In this document: in pieces, positions 24,234 through 31,779 of the stretch
Position numbering within the stretch: position 1 is the stretch's first letter
Layout: each line of letters begins with the position of its first letter
Source: Croceibacterium_A sp044506885
GTDB taxonomy: Bacteria; Pseudomonadota; Alphaproteobacteria; Sphingomonadales; Sphingomonadaceae
Length of the DNA stretch: 64,000 nt
Direction: 5' to 3'
Assembly (NCBI GenBank): GCA_044506885.1
Contig: JBIQKC010000004.1
Location: 51,368-115,367, forward strand
Translations under genes and position numbers: made by a program
The notes under the pieces: generated by a model
Seen by the model: only the letters and a program-made list of their open reading frames with translations
Told to the model about the DNA's origin: nothing
Databases searched by the model: none

Positions 24234-24409
24234 CACGCCGCTTCCGACCTGAAGGCCGCCTCCAGCTCGCTCTTCCTGAAGTAGAGCTTCCGGCCCTTGC
24301 GGATGACGGGGATCAGGCCCGCTTCGGCCATGTGGTAGATCGTCCGGGGCTTTTCTCCGATGTAGTCAGCGGCCGCCTTCGCGCCGCTCAGCAGGTCTGC
24401 ACTCAGCAT
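24233..24409 (-). CDS. AlpA/excisionase-type helix-turn-helix protein
   Basis: A 58-residue winged-helix protein of the MerR-like HTH_17 group: G-A-K-A-A-A-D-Y-I-G-E-K-P-R-T-I-Y-H-M-A-E-A-G-L-I-P-V, then a basic wing R-K-G-R-K-L-Y-F-R-K-S-E-L. AlpA proteins in P4-like elements and PICIs activate excision or the satellite operon. It is the first gene of the leftward operon and reads out of the 106-base divergent control region. Confidence 0.82.
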   Translation of the reverse strand: MLSADLLSGAKAAADYIGEKPRTIYHMAEAGLIPVIRKGRKLYFRKSELEAAFRSEAA

Positions 24410-24429
24410 AGGCTAACTCCATTTCTTTA

Positions 24430-24445
24430 GGATACGGCTGTATCC
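24430..24445. promoter_or_regulatory. operator-like inverted repeat in the satellite control region
   Basis: GGATAC-GGCT-GTATCC is a perfect 6-bp inverted repeat 21 bases upstream of the AlpA-like ATG. Related half-sites (GTATCTCTATCC near 24490) occur on the other side of the gap. The region is A+T-rich relative to its surroundings and sits between divergent genes, as a lysogeny-type switch would. Confidence 0.5.
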
Positions 24446-24515
24446 ATATCTCTACCTATGGTTGCATTGATTCCGTGTCAAGGCTACAGGTGTATCTCTA
24501 TCCCCGGGAGGTTCG

Positions 24516-25283
24516 ATGCAGCTCACGTACGCGCAATTGGAGCAGACGCTTTCTGCCCATCTGCGAATTCAGCCCGACAAGCTGCCGACGTTTCGCGCCC
24601 GGATTAAGCAGCTTCAGCGCCTCGAATTTCCACCCGGGATCAATGTCGGACGTGGTGTGCGAATGGAGTACACTGCCGAACACCTATTGAAGCTCGCCAC
24701 GGTCTTTGAGCTGTTGGATTTCGGCTATCCAGCCCAGGCCGCCTGCCATTTGGTAGAGACGCATTGGCCGCTTTGGTCAGCAGGATATGCGCTCGCCGCC
24801 CTGAATGATCGACAGAGAGCGCGTGAACGCGACGAACAAGACGGGAGGGTTTTCGCTGTGCTGGCTGTAAACAGCCTGCACGAAATCCAATTCCACAAGT
24901 ACGGCACTCTCCGCCCGTCGGAGGTCGAAATTCACGACTTGAAGTGGCTACGAGTCAAGATTGAGGGGGAAGCGTTCAAGAACCGCTGGTCGCATCTCGT
25001 TATTGCGCTGGACCTGTTGCTCGACAACGTGCTCAAAATGGCTTTGGAGGTCGCAGGCGTTAGGGGCGCTGGCACTTGGTCGGCTGATTTTCACCCGTGG
25101 CTTCCCAAGGGAACCATACCGGGCATCCATTTCCTCGGCTATTACCCGGACCGCAGCAACCTCGCGATGCGAAAGCATATCAACCAATTCAACGGCAACG
25201 ATCCCGAGGTTGGTTCGCCGGAAGACATGGCGGAAGTTAATGAGTTTCTGGCGAACAACTATTCATTCGGAACGCCCTTTTGA
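24516..25283 (+). CDS. uncharacterised protein, possible satellite regulator, 255 aa
   Basis: Starts MQLTYAQLEQTLSAHLRIQP with GGGAGG upstream. Residues about 20-75 (R-I-K-Q-L-Q-R-L-E-F-P-P-G, then R-M-E-Y-T-A-E-H-L-L-K-L-A-T-V-F-E-L-L-D-F-G) resemble the end of a winged helix followed by a MerR-like helix. The C-terminal part has no recognised domain and contains P-G-I-H-F-L-G-Y-Y-P. It is transcribed rightward, away from the AlpA-like gene, and its TGA overlaps the integrase ATG. This position suggests the element's master regulator, but no function is established. Confidence 0.7.
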   Translation: MQLTYAQLEQTLSAHLRIQPDKLPTFRARIKQLQRLEFPPGINVGRGVRMEYTAEHLLKLATVFELLDFGYPAQAACHLVETHWPLWSAGYALAALNDRQRARERDEQDGRVFAVLAVNSLHEIQFHKYGTLRPSEVEIHDLKWLRVKIEGEAFKNRWSHLVIALDLLLDNVLKMALEVAGVRGAGTWSADFHPWLPKGTIPGIHFLGYYPDRSNLAMRKHINQFNGNDPEVGSPEDMAEVNEFLANNYSFGTPF

Positions 25284-26452
25284 TGGCCGTTCGTAAGCGC
25301 GCCTGGATCGCCCCTGACGGCGCCGCAAAGACGGCATGGCTGGTCGATTACCGTGACCAGTCGGGCAAGCGCCGGTCGAAGCAATTCCGCACGAAAAAGG
25401 AAGCCGACGCCTATGCGGACAAGGCCCGGCAGGAGGTACGGCAGGGCACGCACACGCACGATAGATCGAGTATAACCTTGCTGGAGGCCGCCGGGCTGTG
25501 GATCGACGCGGCAGAGGCGGAAGGGAGGGAGCGGAGCACGGTCAAGCGCTACCGGGAACTGGCCAACCTGCACGTCGTCCCGCGATTCGGCGCACTGAAG
25601 CTGTCGCAGCTCACCGCCGCGCAGGTACAGGAATGGCGGCTGGAGCTTCTACGCACCCAATCGAGAGCGATGGCGGCGAAGATACTCAGCGCCCTGTCGG
25701 CAATCCTCAACCACGCGCAGAACACCGGCAAGATCGCGCAGAACGTCGCGCGCGGGGTTAAAGTCGGGAAGGCGAAGCGGGACAAGGCCAGGATCGTGCC
25801 GCCGGATCGCGCGGACCTGAAGGCGATGATAGCGGCCGCGACAGAAACCGAACGGCCGCTGATCTTGACCGCGATCACAACCGGGCTGCGATCCTCCGAA
25901 CTTCGCGGCCTTCGCTGGCAGGACGTGGACCTCGACGCCGCCACCGTCACCGTCTGCCAACGTGCCGACCAGTGGGGCGAGATAGGTCCGCCGAAGAGCG
26001 AGGCAGGGCACCGGACGATCCCGATCCCGCCGGAGCTGGTGAAGGAACTGAAGGTCTGGAAGCTGCGCTGCAAGCCGTCGAAGCTCGGGTTGGTCTTCCC
26101 CAGTAATGCCGGGACGCCGATCAGGCACAACAACCTTCTCCGCCGGGTGTACTTCCCGTTGCAGGTGCGGGCCGGGCTAGGCGTGCCCAAGCTCGACAAG
26201 GAAGGAAAGCCGGTGGTCGAGCTGGTGGACGACGAAGAGATTCCGGTCCTCACCGGGAAGTACGGTTTCCACATGCTGAGGCACGCGGCGGCGAGCGGCT
26301 GGATCGCCAGCGGGGTGGACCTCAAACGCCTTCAGGTGTGGATCGGGCACGAGAATATCCAGCTCACGCTCGATACCTACGGCCACTTGTTGACCGATCA
26401 GCAGCGCGATGCGGAGCTGGCATTGCAGGCGAGCCGCGATCTTTTCGGCTGA
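25283..26452 (+). CDS. tyrosine-type site-specific integrase
   Basis: A 389-residue phage-type integrase. An N-terminal arm-binding domain (residues 1-60, with K-x-A-W-L-V-D-Y-R-D) precedes a SAM-like core-binding domain (about 64-150) and the catalytic domain. Catalytic residues are R203 (TTGLRSSELRG), K239, H330 and R333 (HMLRH), H356 (IGHENIQ) and Y366 (DTYGHL). All are present, so it should be active. It is coupled to the upstream gene (TGATG) and lies 60 bases from attR, with candidate arm sites in between. Confidence 0.95.
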   Translation: MAVRKRAWIAPDGAAKTAWLVDYRDQSGKRRSKQFRTKKEADAYADKARQEVRQGTHTHDRSSITLLEAAGLWIDAAEAEGRERSTVKRYRELANLHVVPRFGALKLSQLTAAQVQEWRLELLRTQSRAMAAKILSALSAILNHAQNTGKIAQNVARGVKVGKAKRDKARIVPPDRADLKAMIAAATETERPLILTAITTGLRSSELRGLRWQDVDLDAATVTVCQRADQWGEIGPPKSEAGHRTIPIPPELVKELKVWKLRCKPSKLGLVFPSNAGTPIRHNNLLRRVYFPLQVRAGLGVPKLDKEGKPVVELVDDEEIPVLTGKYGFHMLRHAAASGWIASGVDLKRLQVWIGHENIQLTLDTYGHLLTDQQRDAELALQASRDLFG

Positions 26453-26457
26453 GTGGA

Positions 26458-26480
26458 TGCAACACCAGTGCAGCATGGGA
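26458..26480. other. right-end integrase arm-type site (candidate)
   Basis: TGCAACA-N4-TGCAGCATGGGA matches the left-end site at 16156-16178 at every base outside the 4-base spacer. It starts 5 bases after the integrase stop codon. Confidence 0.55.
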
Positions 26481-26512
26481 CGCTGAAACCCGCAGAAAAC
26501 CGTGTGATATGC

Positions 26513-26562
26513 GCGGAATCATAATCCGCGTGTCGGGGGTTCGAGTCCCTCCTCCGCTACCA
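26513..26562 (+). repeat. attR, orphan 3' fragment of tRNA-Met
   Basis: A 50-bp exact copy of the tRNA-Met 3' half including anticodon loop and CCA. It lacks the acceptor 5' strand and D arm, so it is not a second tRNA gene. It marks the right end of the element. Confidence 0.95.
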
Positions 26563-26584
26563 CGGTCGCAAGGGAAAAAAGGCC

Positions 26585-26734
26585 ATGGCGATGTCCGTGG
26601 CAGGGGCCCACGCGACCTACATGGCCGCGATGCATCGCGAGGACCGCAAGAGACTCAAGCCGCGGACGCTCTACGACAAGCGAGGGTTCGCTTTCCTTCA
26701 CCCGCTCCAGCTCGCAGCGGATCGCTCGGAGTGA
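26585..26734 (+). CDS. short ORF downstream of attR, 49 aa
   Basis: MAMSVAGAHATYMAAMHRED and onwards, ending A-A-D-R-S-E. It lies in the 180 bases between attR and the convergent amidohydrolase gene. A weak AAGG precedes it. Nothing in it is recognisable; it may be chance. Confidence 0.25.
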   Translation: MAMSVAGAHATYMAAMHREDRKRLKPRTLYDKRGFAFLHPLQLAADRSE

Positions 26735-26742
26735 GGCTCCGC

Positions 26743-27792
26743 TCAGTCGCCCGTCGCCAAGCCTAACAGATCCGCCGCGTTCAGGCCCAGAATCCGGGCC
26801 TGGTCGGCCTCGCTCAGCCTGGCATGGAAGCCGACCGGATCGGCTTCGGACATGTCGAAAGGATAGTCGGTGCCCAGGCACAGCTTGTCGGCGCCGTGCG
26901 TGCGGACCAGGCTGTCGAGCTGGTCCTGGTCGAACACCAGCGTGTCGAGCCAAAGCTTGCGAAGGTAGCTCGACGGCTCGTGGCGACAGTGCTCGCTGCA
27001 ATCGGCGCGCGCTCGCCAGCCGTGGTCCATGCGGCCCCAGTAACCGGGCATGTAGCCGCCGCCGTGGGCGACGCAGATCTTCAGGCCCGGGTAGCGATCG
27101 AGCACGCCGCCGAAGATGAGGTGACCGATCGCCAGCGTCGATTCGAGCGGGTTGCCGATCAGGTTGTTGAAGTAATATTCGCTCATCCGCTGGGCATGGG
27201 TGAAGCCGAGCGGGTGGATGAACAGCAGGATGCCCAGTTCCTCCGCCGCGGCGAAAAAGGGGCGGAACTCCTCGGCATGGAAATCCTTGCCGTTGACGTT
27301 CGAGCTGATCTCGATTCCGCGCAAGTCGAGCTCGCGCACACAGCGGCGCATTTCCTCGACCGCGGCGCCGACATCCTGCAGCGGGACGGTGCCCATGCCG
27401 ACGAGCCGGTCGGGATGCTGCGCCACGGCCGCCGCCATGCCGTCATTGACCGCGCGCGCAGCTTCGCGGGCGACATCCGCATCGGCGTAATAAAAGTACT
27501 GACCCGGGCTCGGGCTAATCGCCTGCACGTCGATCCCGAGCCGGTCCATATCGGCGATGCGCTGGTCGATCGTGTTGAGCGTGCGCCCGATGGCCGCGAA
27601 CTGGGCGCGGTTGACTTCGCTCGTCTTCGGGCTGGTGAAATCGTTGATCCCGGGCGGGGGGCCCGGATGGCGAGCCTGCACGATCGCGTCGGCGGCGGGA
27701 ATGCCGAGGTGGCAATGAATGTCCACCACCAGGTGCTTGCCGCGCGCCGCGACGCGGATCGGCCGGCGTTTGCCGCAAGTCGTGAGGCTCAT
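26743..27792 (-). CDS. amidohydrolase family protein (ACMSD/resorcylate-decarboxylase type)
   Basis: A 349-residue TIM-barrel metal enzyme of the amidohydrolase_2 group. Metal ligands seen: H-x-H in VDIHCHLG (about 23-28), His in F-I-H-P-L-G (about 195), His in A-H-G-G-G (about 245) and Asp in L-G-T-D-Y-P-F-D (about 312). Members decarboxylate aromatic or dienoic acids (gamma-resorcylate, 5-carboxyvanillate, aminocarboxymuconate semialdehyde) or hydrolyse ring-cleavage products. Its ATGA overlaps the fumarylacetoacetase stop, so both are in one operon of aromatic catabolism. The exact reaction is not determinable. Confidence 0.85.
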   Translation of the reverse strand: MSLTTCGKRRPIRVAARGKHLVVDIHCHLGIPAADAIVQARHPGPPPGINDFTSPKTSEVNRAQFAAIGRTLNTIDQRIADMDRLGIDVQAISPSPGQYFYYADADVAREAARAVNDGMAAAVAQHPDRLVGMGTVPLQDVGAAVEEMRRCVRELDLRGIEISSNVNGKDFHAEEFRPFFAAAEELGILLFIHPLGFTHAQRMSEYYFNNLIGNPLESTLAIGHLIFGGVLDRYPGLKICVAHGGGYMPGYWGRMDHGWRARADCSEHCRHEPSSYLRKLWLDTLVFDQDQLDSLVRTHGADKLCLGTDYPFDMSEADPVGFHARLSEADQARILGLNAADLLGLATGD

Positions 27793-29081
27793 GACGGTAC
27801 TTTCGCTGGGCTAATGGTCCCGCTGCAGTCGCCGAACCCGATCGGAACGTACCCGTCGGCCAAGGCGCGACCGCGGATAGTGAGCGTATCACCGTCTTCG
27901 AGCTGCTTGCGCTGCGACCCGTCGGGAAGCTCGATCGTCTCTCCGCCGCGCAGGGTGATCTCCGCAAGACATCCGCGCGCCGTTTCGTCGGCGCCGGAAA
28001 TCGTGCCGGTGGCGATGAGGTCTCCCGCCTCGAGCGGCGACCCGTTGGAGGCCTGATGCGCGACCATCTGCGCCAGGGTCCAGTATAGCTCGGCCAGATC
28101 GCTGGTGACGATACGACGTTTCGAACCCGCTTCGTTGGCGAGATCCGCGGTCAACTCGACGTGGATGCCGCCAAGCCGGCGATCGTCGGCATCGAACAGA
28201 TACCGCGGAACGTCGGGTTCCCCGGCCGCGCGGCCGCGCGCGGCGACCCGGAACGGTGCGAGCGCCTCCATGGTGACGATCCATGGGCTCACGGTGGTGA
28301 GGAAGCTCTTGCCCAGGTGCGGCCCGAGGATGGATTCGAAGAACTGAATTCCGCGCGCCGACCAGTCGTTGACCAGGCAGCAGCCGAACAGCAGCGCCTC
28401 GGCTTCGGCGACGCCGATCGGCTCGCCCAAGGCATTTCCGGCGCGCAGCCAGGCACCGAACTCGAGCTCGAAGTCGAGAAACGGCTCTGGCCCGAAGGAA
28501 ACCTCGCCGCTGCCGGGGGGAGTTTCGAATTGACCGCAGGGGCGGACGACCGGCGTCCCGCTGGCCCGTACCGAGCTGGCGCGGCCGTTGTAGGCGACGG
28601 GCAGCGACAGCGCCGCGAGCTTCGGCGTGGCGCCGCCCATGCGCCGGATGTGGTCGTAGGAGGTGCAGAAGTCGGTGAACGCAGACGGCTTCAGCGGCAG
28701 GAGAAGCTCGACGTCCGCAAGCGGGATCAGCGTTTCCCGAAGCCGGGCCGGATCGCCGGGGCCATCCACGCGAAACAGGTCTGATAGCTGGGCGCGCAGG
28801 GCGCTGACGCTTTTCGGCGGACAGGCCAGGAGCGGGGCGAGCGAAGGCCCCGAGGCGGCGGCCGCGGCCTCGGCCGCATCGCCGCTGAATGCGCCGATGG
28901 AATGGAGCTGGCCGAGATCGATGACGAACTCGCCCAGCGCCACCCCGCCCCGTTCCTTGCCCCCCTGGCGGAACAGGCCGAACGGCAGGTTCTGGATGGG
29001 GAAGTCGCTCCCCGAAGCATTCGCGCTTTCGACCCAGCTTCGCCGTGCGGGGTCGTGCGTTTCGTTGATTTCAATGGGCAT
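27789..29081 (-). CDS. fumarylacetoacetase family hydrolase
   Basis: A 430-residue protein of the full-length fumarylacetoacetase type, which hydrolyses fumarylacetoacetate to fumarate and acetoacetate at the end of homogentisate catabolism. The N-terminal SH3-like domain spans about 1-120 (L-P-F-G-L-F-R). Metal and active-site elements are F-T-D-F-C-T-S-Y-D-H (about 132-141), F-L-D-F-E-L-E-F-G (E/E pair about 205) and L-V-N-D-W-S-A-R (about 240). No homogentisate dioxygenase is nearby, so it may act on a related acylpyruvate-type ring-fission product. It overlaps both neighbours. Confidence 0.87.
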   Translation of the reverse strand: MPIEINETHDPARRSWVESANASGSDFPIQNLPFGLFRQGGKERGGVALGEFVIDLGQLHSIGAFSGDAAEAAAAASGPSLAPLLACPPKSVSALRAQLSDLFRVDGPGDPARLRETLIPLADVELLLPLKPSAFTDFCTSYDHIRRMGGATPKLAALSLPVAYNGRASSVRASGTPVVRPCGQFETPPGSGEVSFGPEPFLDFELEFGAWLRAGNALGEPIGVAEAEALLFGCCLVNDWSARGIQFFESILGPHLGKSFLTTVSPWIVTMEALAPFRVAARGRAAGEPDVPRYLFDADDRRLGGIHVELTADLANEAGSKRRIVTSDLAELYWTLAQMVAHQASNGSPLEAGDLIATGTISGADETARGCLAEITLRGGETIELPDGSQRKQLEDGDTLTIRGRALADGYVPIGFGDCSGTISPAKVPS

Positions 29082-30060
29082 GGTCGCAGGCCTCGTCGTG
29101 AGCGGCCAGTTCCTTGCGGTAACGGCCCATGGCGCCGAACAGGTCGCGGTGCTGGTCGGGGGTGAAGACCGTGCCCCATTGCTTGTAGAGCGAGAAGACG
29201 TTGGCCACGATGCGTTCGGGGTCGCTCCAGCCGCGATATTCGCTCATGTTGATGTCGCGGGCCGCCTCGTTGAAGTCGAGGCCTGCTTCGAAGCGCTTGC
29301 GCGCTTCGTCGCGCACGTACTCGAAATAGGCCTTGAGGCCGCGCACCGCCGCAAGGTCGGTGATCGGGCCGTGGCCGGGGACAACGACCTCGGGGTCGAG
29401 ATCGATGATATAGCGGCAGGCATCGATCCAGTTCTCGACCGGCCCGGCCCACATGATGGGGTGGCCTTCATTGAACAGCAGGTCGCCGGTGAACACCGTG
29501 CGATCGCCGGGGACCCAGACGACCGTGTCCGAGCGGGTATGGGCGGGGCCGAGGTCGATCAGCGCGACCTCCTTGGAGCCGACCGAGATGTCGAGGCGCC
29601 CGTCGAACGTGCGATTGGGCAGCGTGACCTCGTCGACGCCGGAAAAGTCGAACTTGCGCCCCATCGTCTCGTAGAGAAACTCGCCGGAATCGCCCATCTC
29701 GGGATAGGTTTCGGCGAGCGTGGCGAGGCGGCGCGGGTCGAACTCGCTCATTTCCGCACGCGCTTCGTTGGTGCCGATGATCTCCGCGTCCGCGAGCAGG
29801 CCGTTTCCGAAGAAATGGTCGGGGTTGGCGTGGGTGTTGACGAGCCGGCCGATCTGGCCCGCCTCGGGCACTCTGGCGCGGAACTGTTCCAGCATTTCCC
29901 GGGTGAGCGGCACGCTCATCAGGGTGTCGACCAGCAAGGCTTCGCCGTCGCTGACCACGAGGCCCGCGTTGGACCAGCCCCACGTTCCATCCGGCTGGAC
30001 GTAGCCGTAGAGCCCGTTGCCGATTCCGTGCACGCCCCGGGTGAACGCCCAGTTCGCCAT
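29071..30060 (-). CDS. MBL-fold metallo-hydrolase
   Basis: A 329-residue metallo-beta-lactamase-fold hydrolase. The metal motif is H-A-N-P-D-H (about residues 78-83) rather than the common H-x-H-x-D-H. Other ligands are the His in G-P-A-H-T-R-S-D, Asp in F-T-G-D-L-L-F and His in V-P-G-H-G-P. There is no signal peptide. It is first in the three-gene leftward operon (MBL, FAH, amidohydrolase), divergent from tetR. A thioesterase or lactonase role in the pathway is plausible. Nothing points to antibiotic resistance. Confidence 0.85.
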   Translation of the reverse strand: MANWAFTRGVHGIGNGLYGYVQPDGTWGWSNAGLVVSDGEALLVDTLMSVPLTREMLEQFRARVPEAGQIGRLVNTHANPDHFFGNGLLADAEIIGTNEARAEMSEFDPRRLATLAETYPEMGDSGEFLYETMGRKFDFSGVDEVTLPNRTFDGRLDISVGSKEVALIDLGPAHTRSDTVVWVPGDRTVFTGDLLFNEGHPIMWAGPVENWIDACRYIIDLDPEVVVPGHGPITDLAAVRGLKAYFEYVRDEARKRFEAGLDFNEAARDINMSEYRGWSDPERIVANVFSLYKQWGTVFTPDQHRDLFGAMGRYRKELAAHDEACDHAH

Positions 30061-30112
30061 CCGCTCCTCCGCTTGTTACCGGCCGACCTTACCGCCAGGC
30101 GGGGACGGCGCA

Positions 30113-30130
30113 ATTCCTATTTGCGGGAAT
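30113..30130. promoter_or_regulatory. operator-like palindrome, site 1 (tetR / MBL divergent promoter)
   Basis: ATTCCTATTTGCGGGAAT contains ATTCC...GGAAT with an 8-base spacer. It shares ATTCCTA at its left and GGAAT at its right, at identical spacing, with the site upstream of the TBDR gene (36373-36390). It lies in the 85-base gap between the MBL and tetR genes. Probable TetR binding site (inference). Confidence 0.6.
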
Positions 30131-30145
30131 ATGTGAATAGGGGCA

Positions 30146-30808
30146 GTGCGGGCGAGGATGGGAGAGACCAAGTCAAACAAGCGCCGCAAAGGCCGCCCTT
30201 CGGACGAAGGCGTGGGTAGGGACGCGCTGCTCGAAACCGCCAAGCGCCTGATCCGGGAAATGCCCCCGGCGCGAGTCACGATTTCGCTGATCGCGCGGGA
30301 GGCGGGCGTCGATCCCGCGCTCGTGCGGTATTACTTTGGCGATCGCGGCAAGCTGCTCATGGCTGTCGCCGAGAGCATGCTCGACGATACGCCGCGATCC
30401 GATCCCGGAGCGCTCGAACCGATCGCAGCGATAGAGCACAACATACGCCGGACGGCGCGCTTCACCAGCTCGACGCAGCACATCCACCGACTGATGGTCG
30501 ACGAACTGGCGGATGCGCGATCGGGCGGGATCAGCGAGCATCTCGGACGCCTCAATCGTGGCGCGGTGGAGGACCTGGCGAGGCTGATGGCCCGCGATGG
30601 CGGGGTGACGATCCGCGAGGTCGAACCCGCCTTTCTCCACATCGCGCTGCTTGGGCTGTTCGATTTCTTCGTTTCAGCCGAGCCGGTGGTTCGGCAGCTG
30701 TTCCCGGAAGGAACCGACGCCAAGGCACTCGCGGCAAGATACGAGGATTTCGTGACCGACCTGCTGCTCAACGGGCTGCGGGTGCGGGATCATGGAACCG
30801 ATCGCTAA
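30146..30808 (+). CDS. TetR/AcrR family transcriptional regulator
   Basis: A 220-residue regulator. The N-terminal helix-turn-helix is clear (R-V-T-I-S-L-I-A-R-E-A-G-V-D-P-A-L-V-R-Y-Y-F, about residues 32-53) after a basic stretch R-R-K-G-R-P-S-D. The C-terminal ligand-binding domain is all-helical with no recognisable specificity. It is divergent from the MBL-FAH-amidohydrolase operon and convergent with the FAH-family gene, whose stop overlaps its own. The first codon could be GTG 30146 (AGGGG upstream) or ATG 30158. It probably controls both operons of the island through the palindromes at 30113 and 36373. Confidence 0.85.
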   Translation: MRARMGETKSNKRRKGRPSDEGVGRDALLETAKRLIREMPPARVTISLIAREAGVDPALVRYYFGDRGKLLMAVAESMLDDTPRSDPGALEPIAAIEHNIRRTARFTSSTQHIHRLMVDELADARSGGISEHLGRLNRGAVEDLARLMARDGGVTIREVEPAFLHIALLGLFDFFVSAEPVVRQLFPEGTDAKALAARYEDFVTDLLLNGLRVRDHGTDR

Positions 30809-31779
30809 GCTTCCGCCACGCATGGATTGCGCTGGGTGCCGAGGCCGGTGATGGTTCCTTCCATGACGTCCCCCGGGGCGAGGAAGACCCCGAACGCCGA
30901 ACCGTTGCCGTAGGGCGAACCGGTGCAGATAACGTCGCCCGGCATCAGCTCGACCCGCTCCGAGAGGAAGGCGATCTGTCGTTCGATGCCGATCATCATG
31001 TCGCGGGTCGTTTCGTCCTGGTAAACCTTGCCGTTCACCGAGAGCGTGATGGTCAGATCGTACGGGTCGGGCACGAGGGCGCGCGGAACGATCAACGGAC
31101 CAAACGGCAGGAAGGTCGGAAAGCACTTGCCCGACAGCCAGTCGGCGCCGAGCGCGCCGGCGTCGCGACGGAAGATGTGCTCGCGCGCGGTGACATCGTT
31201 GACCACCGCGTAACCGGCGATGTGCTCCATCGCCTGTTCGGGCTGCACGTGCCGGGCGGGCTTGCCGATGATCACGCCTAGCTCGAGTTCCCAATCGGGT
31301 TTGGCGACGTTGCGCGGGAGCACGACCGGGTCGCGCGGACCGACGACGCATGACGGCAGCTTGATGAAGCAATACGGCTCCGCGCTGGCCCGTTCGTCCA
31401 TCATCTTCTCGATGCGGGCGCGGCGCTCGTCGTCGCTGAGCCCCTCGTGCTCGGCAGTGCGCATCGACGGATCGCCCATGATCAGGCCAACGACGTGCTT
31501 CTTGTAGTTCGCGCCCGTACAGAAGACCTGACCCGGGCGGTACGGAGCCTTGACGTCGGCTCGAGAAAAGTCCGCCGCGGCGGCGAATGCGGCGGTGTCG
31601 GAAATCCAGTAGCCAAACCTGGAGCCGACCGCGTCCCAGTCGGCAAGCAAGCCGGGCAAGTCGCGGTTCTCGCCCCAATGGCTCAGCGGCAGATAGCGTT
31701 CTCCGCGAACCAGCACCGTCTGGGGCGAGCCATCGATTGCCACGGTGGCCAGGCCGCAGGGGAGGGGAGCGTCGGTCAT
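30805..31779 (-). CDS. fumarylacetoacetate hydrolase (FAH) family protein
   Basis: A 324-residue FAH-superfamily enzyme, shorter than true fumarylacetoacetase. Metal ligands are E-x-E in W-E-L-E-L-G-V-I-I-G (about 165-170) and Asp in Y-A-V-V-N-D-V-T-A-R-E (about 197), followed by P-G-D-V-I-C-T-G-S-P-Y-G-N-G near the C terminus. Such enzymes act on 2-oxo ring-fission products (acylpyruvate hydrolases, 2-oxohept-3-ene-dioate hydratases, decarboxylases). The start ATG overlaps the TGA of the monooxygenase gene. It is last in the TBDR-dioxygenase-monooxygenase-hydrolase run. Confidence 0.87.
   Translation of the reverse strand: MTDAPLPCGLATVAIDGSPQTVLVRGERYLPLSHWGENRDLPGLLADWDAVGSRFGYWISDTAAFAAAADFSRADVKAPYRPGQVFCTGANYKKHVVGLIMGDPSMRTAEHEGLSDDERRARIEKMMDERASAEPYCFIKLPSCVVGPRDPVVLPRNVAKPDWELELGVIIGKPARHVQPEQAMEHIAGYAVVNDVTAREHIFRRDAGALGADWLSGKCFPTFLPFGPLIVPRALVPDPYDLTITLSVNGKVYQDETTRDMMIGIERQIAFLSERVELMPGDVICTGSPYGNGSAFGVFLAPGDVMEGTITGLGTQRNPCVAEA

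Larger units (their letters stand above)
15977..26562. mobile_element. capsid-forming phage satellite (cf-PICI-like) integrated in tRNA-Met
   Basis: A 10.6-kb island bounded by a perfect 50-bp direct repeat of the tRNA 3' end. From right to left: tyrosine integrase, unknown 255-aa protein, divergent control region, AlpA-like HTH protein, two small proteins, prim-pol, two small proteins, HNH nuclease, large terminase, major capsid, prohead protease, portal, gp6-type connector, head-tail adaptor. Most leftward genes overlap by 1-20 bases, so they look like one intact late operon. No tail, tape-measure, holin or lysin gene is present. That matches capsid-forming phage-inducible chromosomal islands, which build their own heads and borrow tails from a helper. 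A decayed HK97-like prophage is the alternative, but no gene looks broken. Confidence 0.85.

Noticed and set aside
26513..26562. A second tRNA-Met gene
   Set aside because: Only the 3' half exists; it is the attR copy of the integration site.
15977..26562. Gene transfer agent cluster or complete prophage
   Set aside because: RcGTA-type clusters and HK97-type prophages carry tail and lysis genes; none is present, and the att repeats leave no room for them.
29071..30060. Metallo-beta-lactamase resistance gene
   Set aside because: No signal peptide, altered metal motif, and it sits in a catabolic operon.
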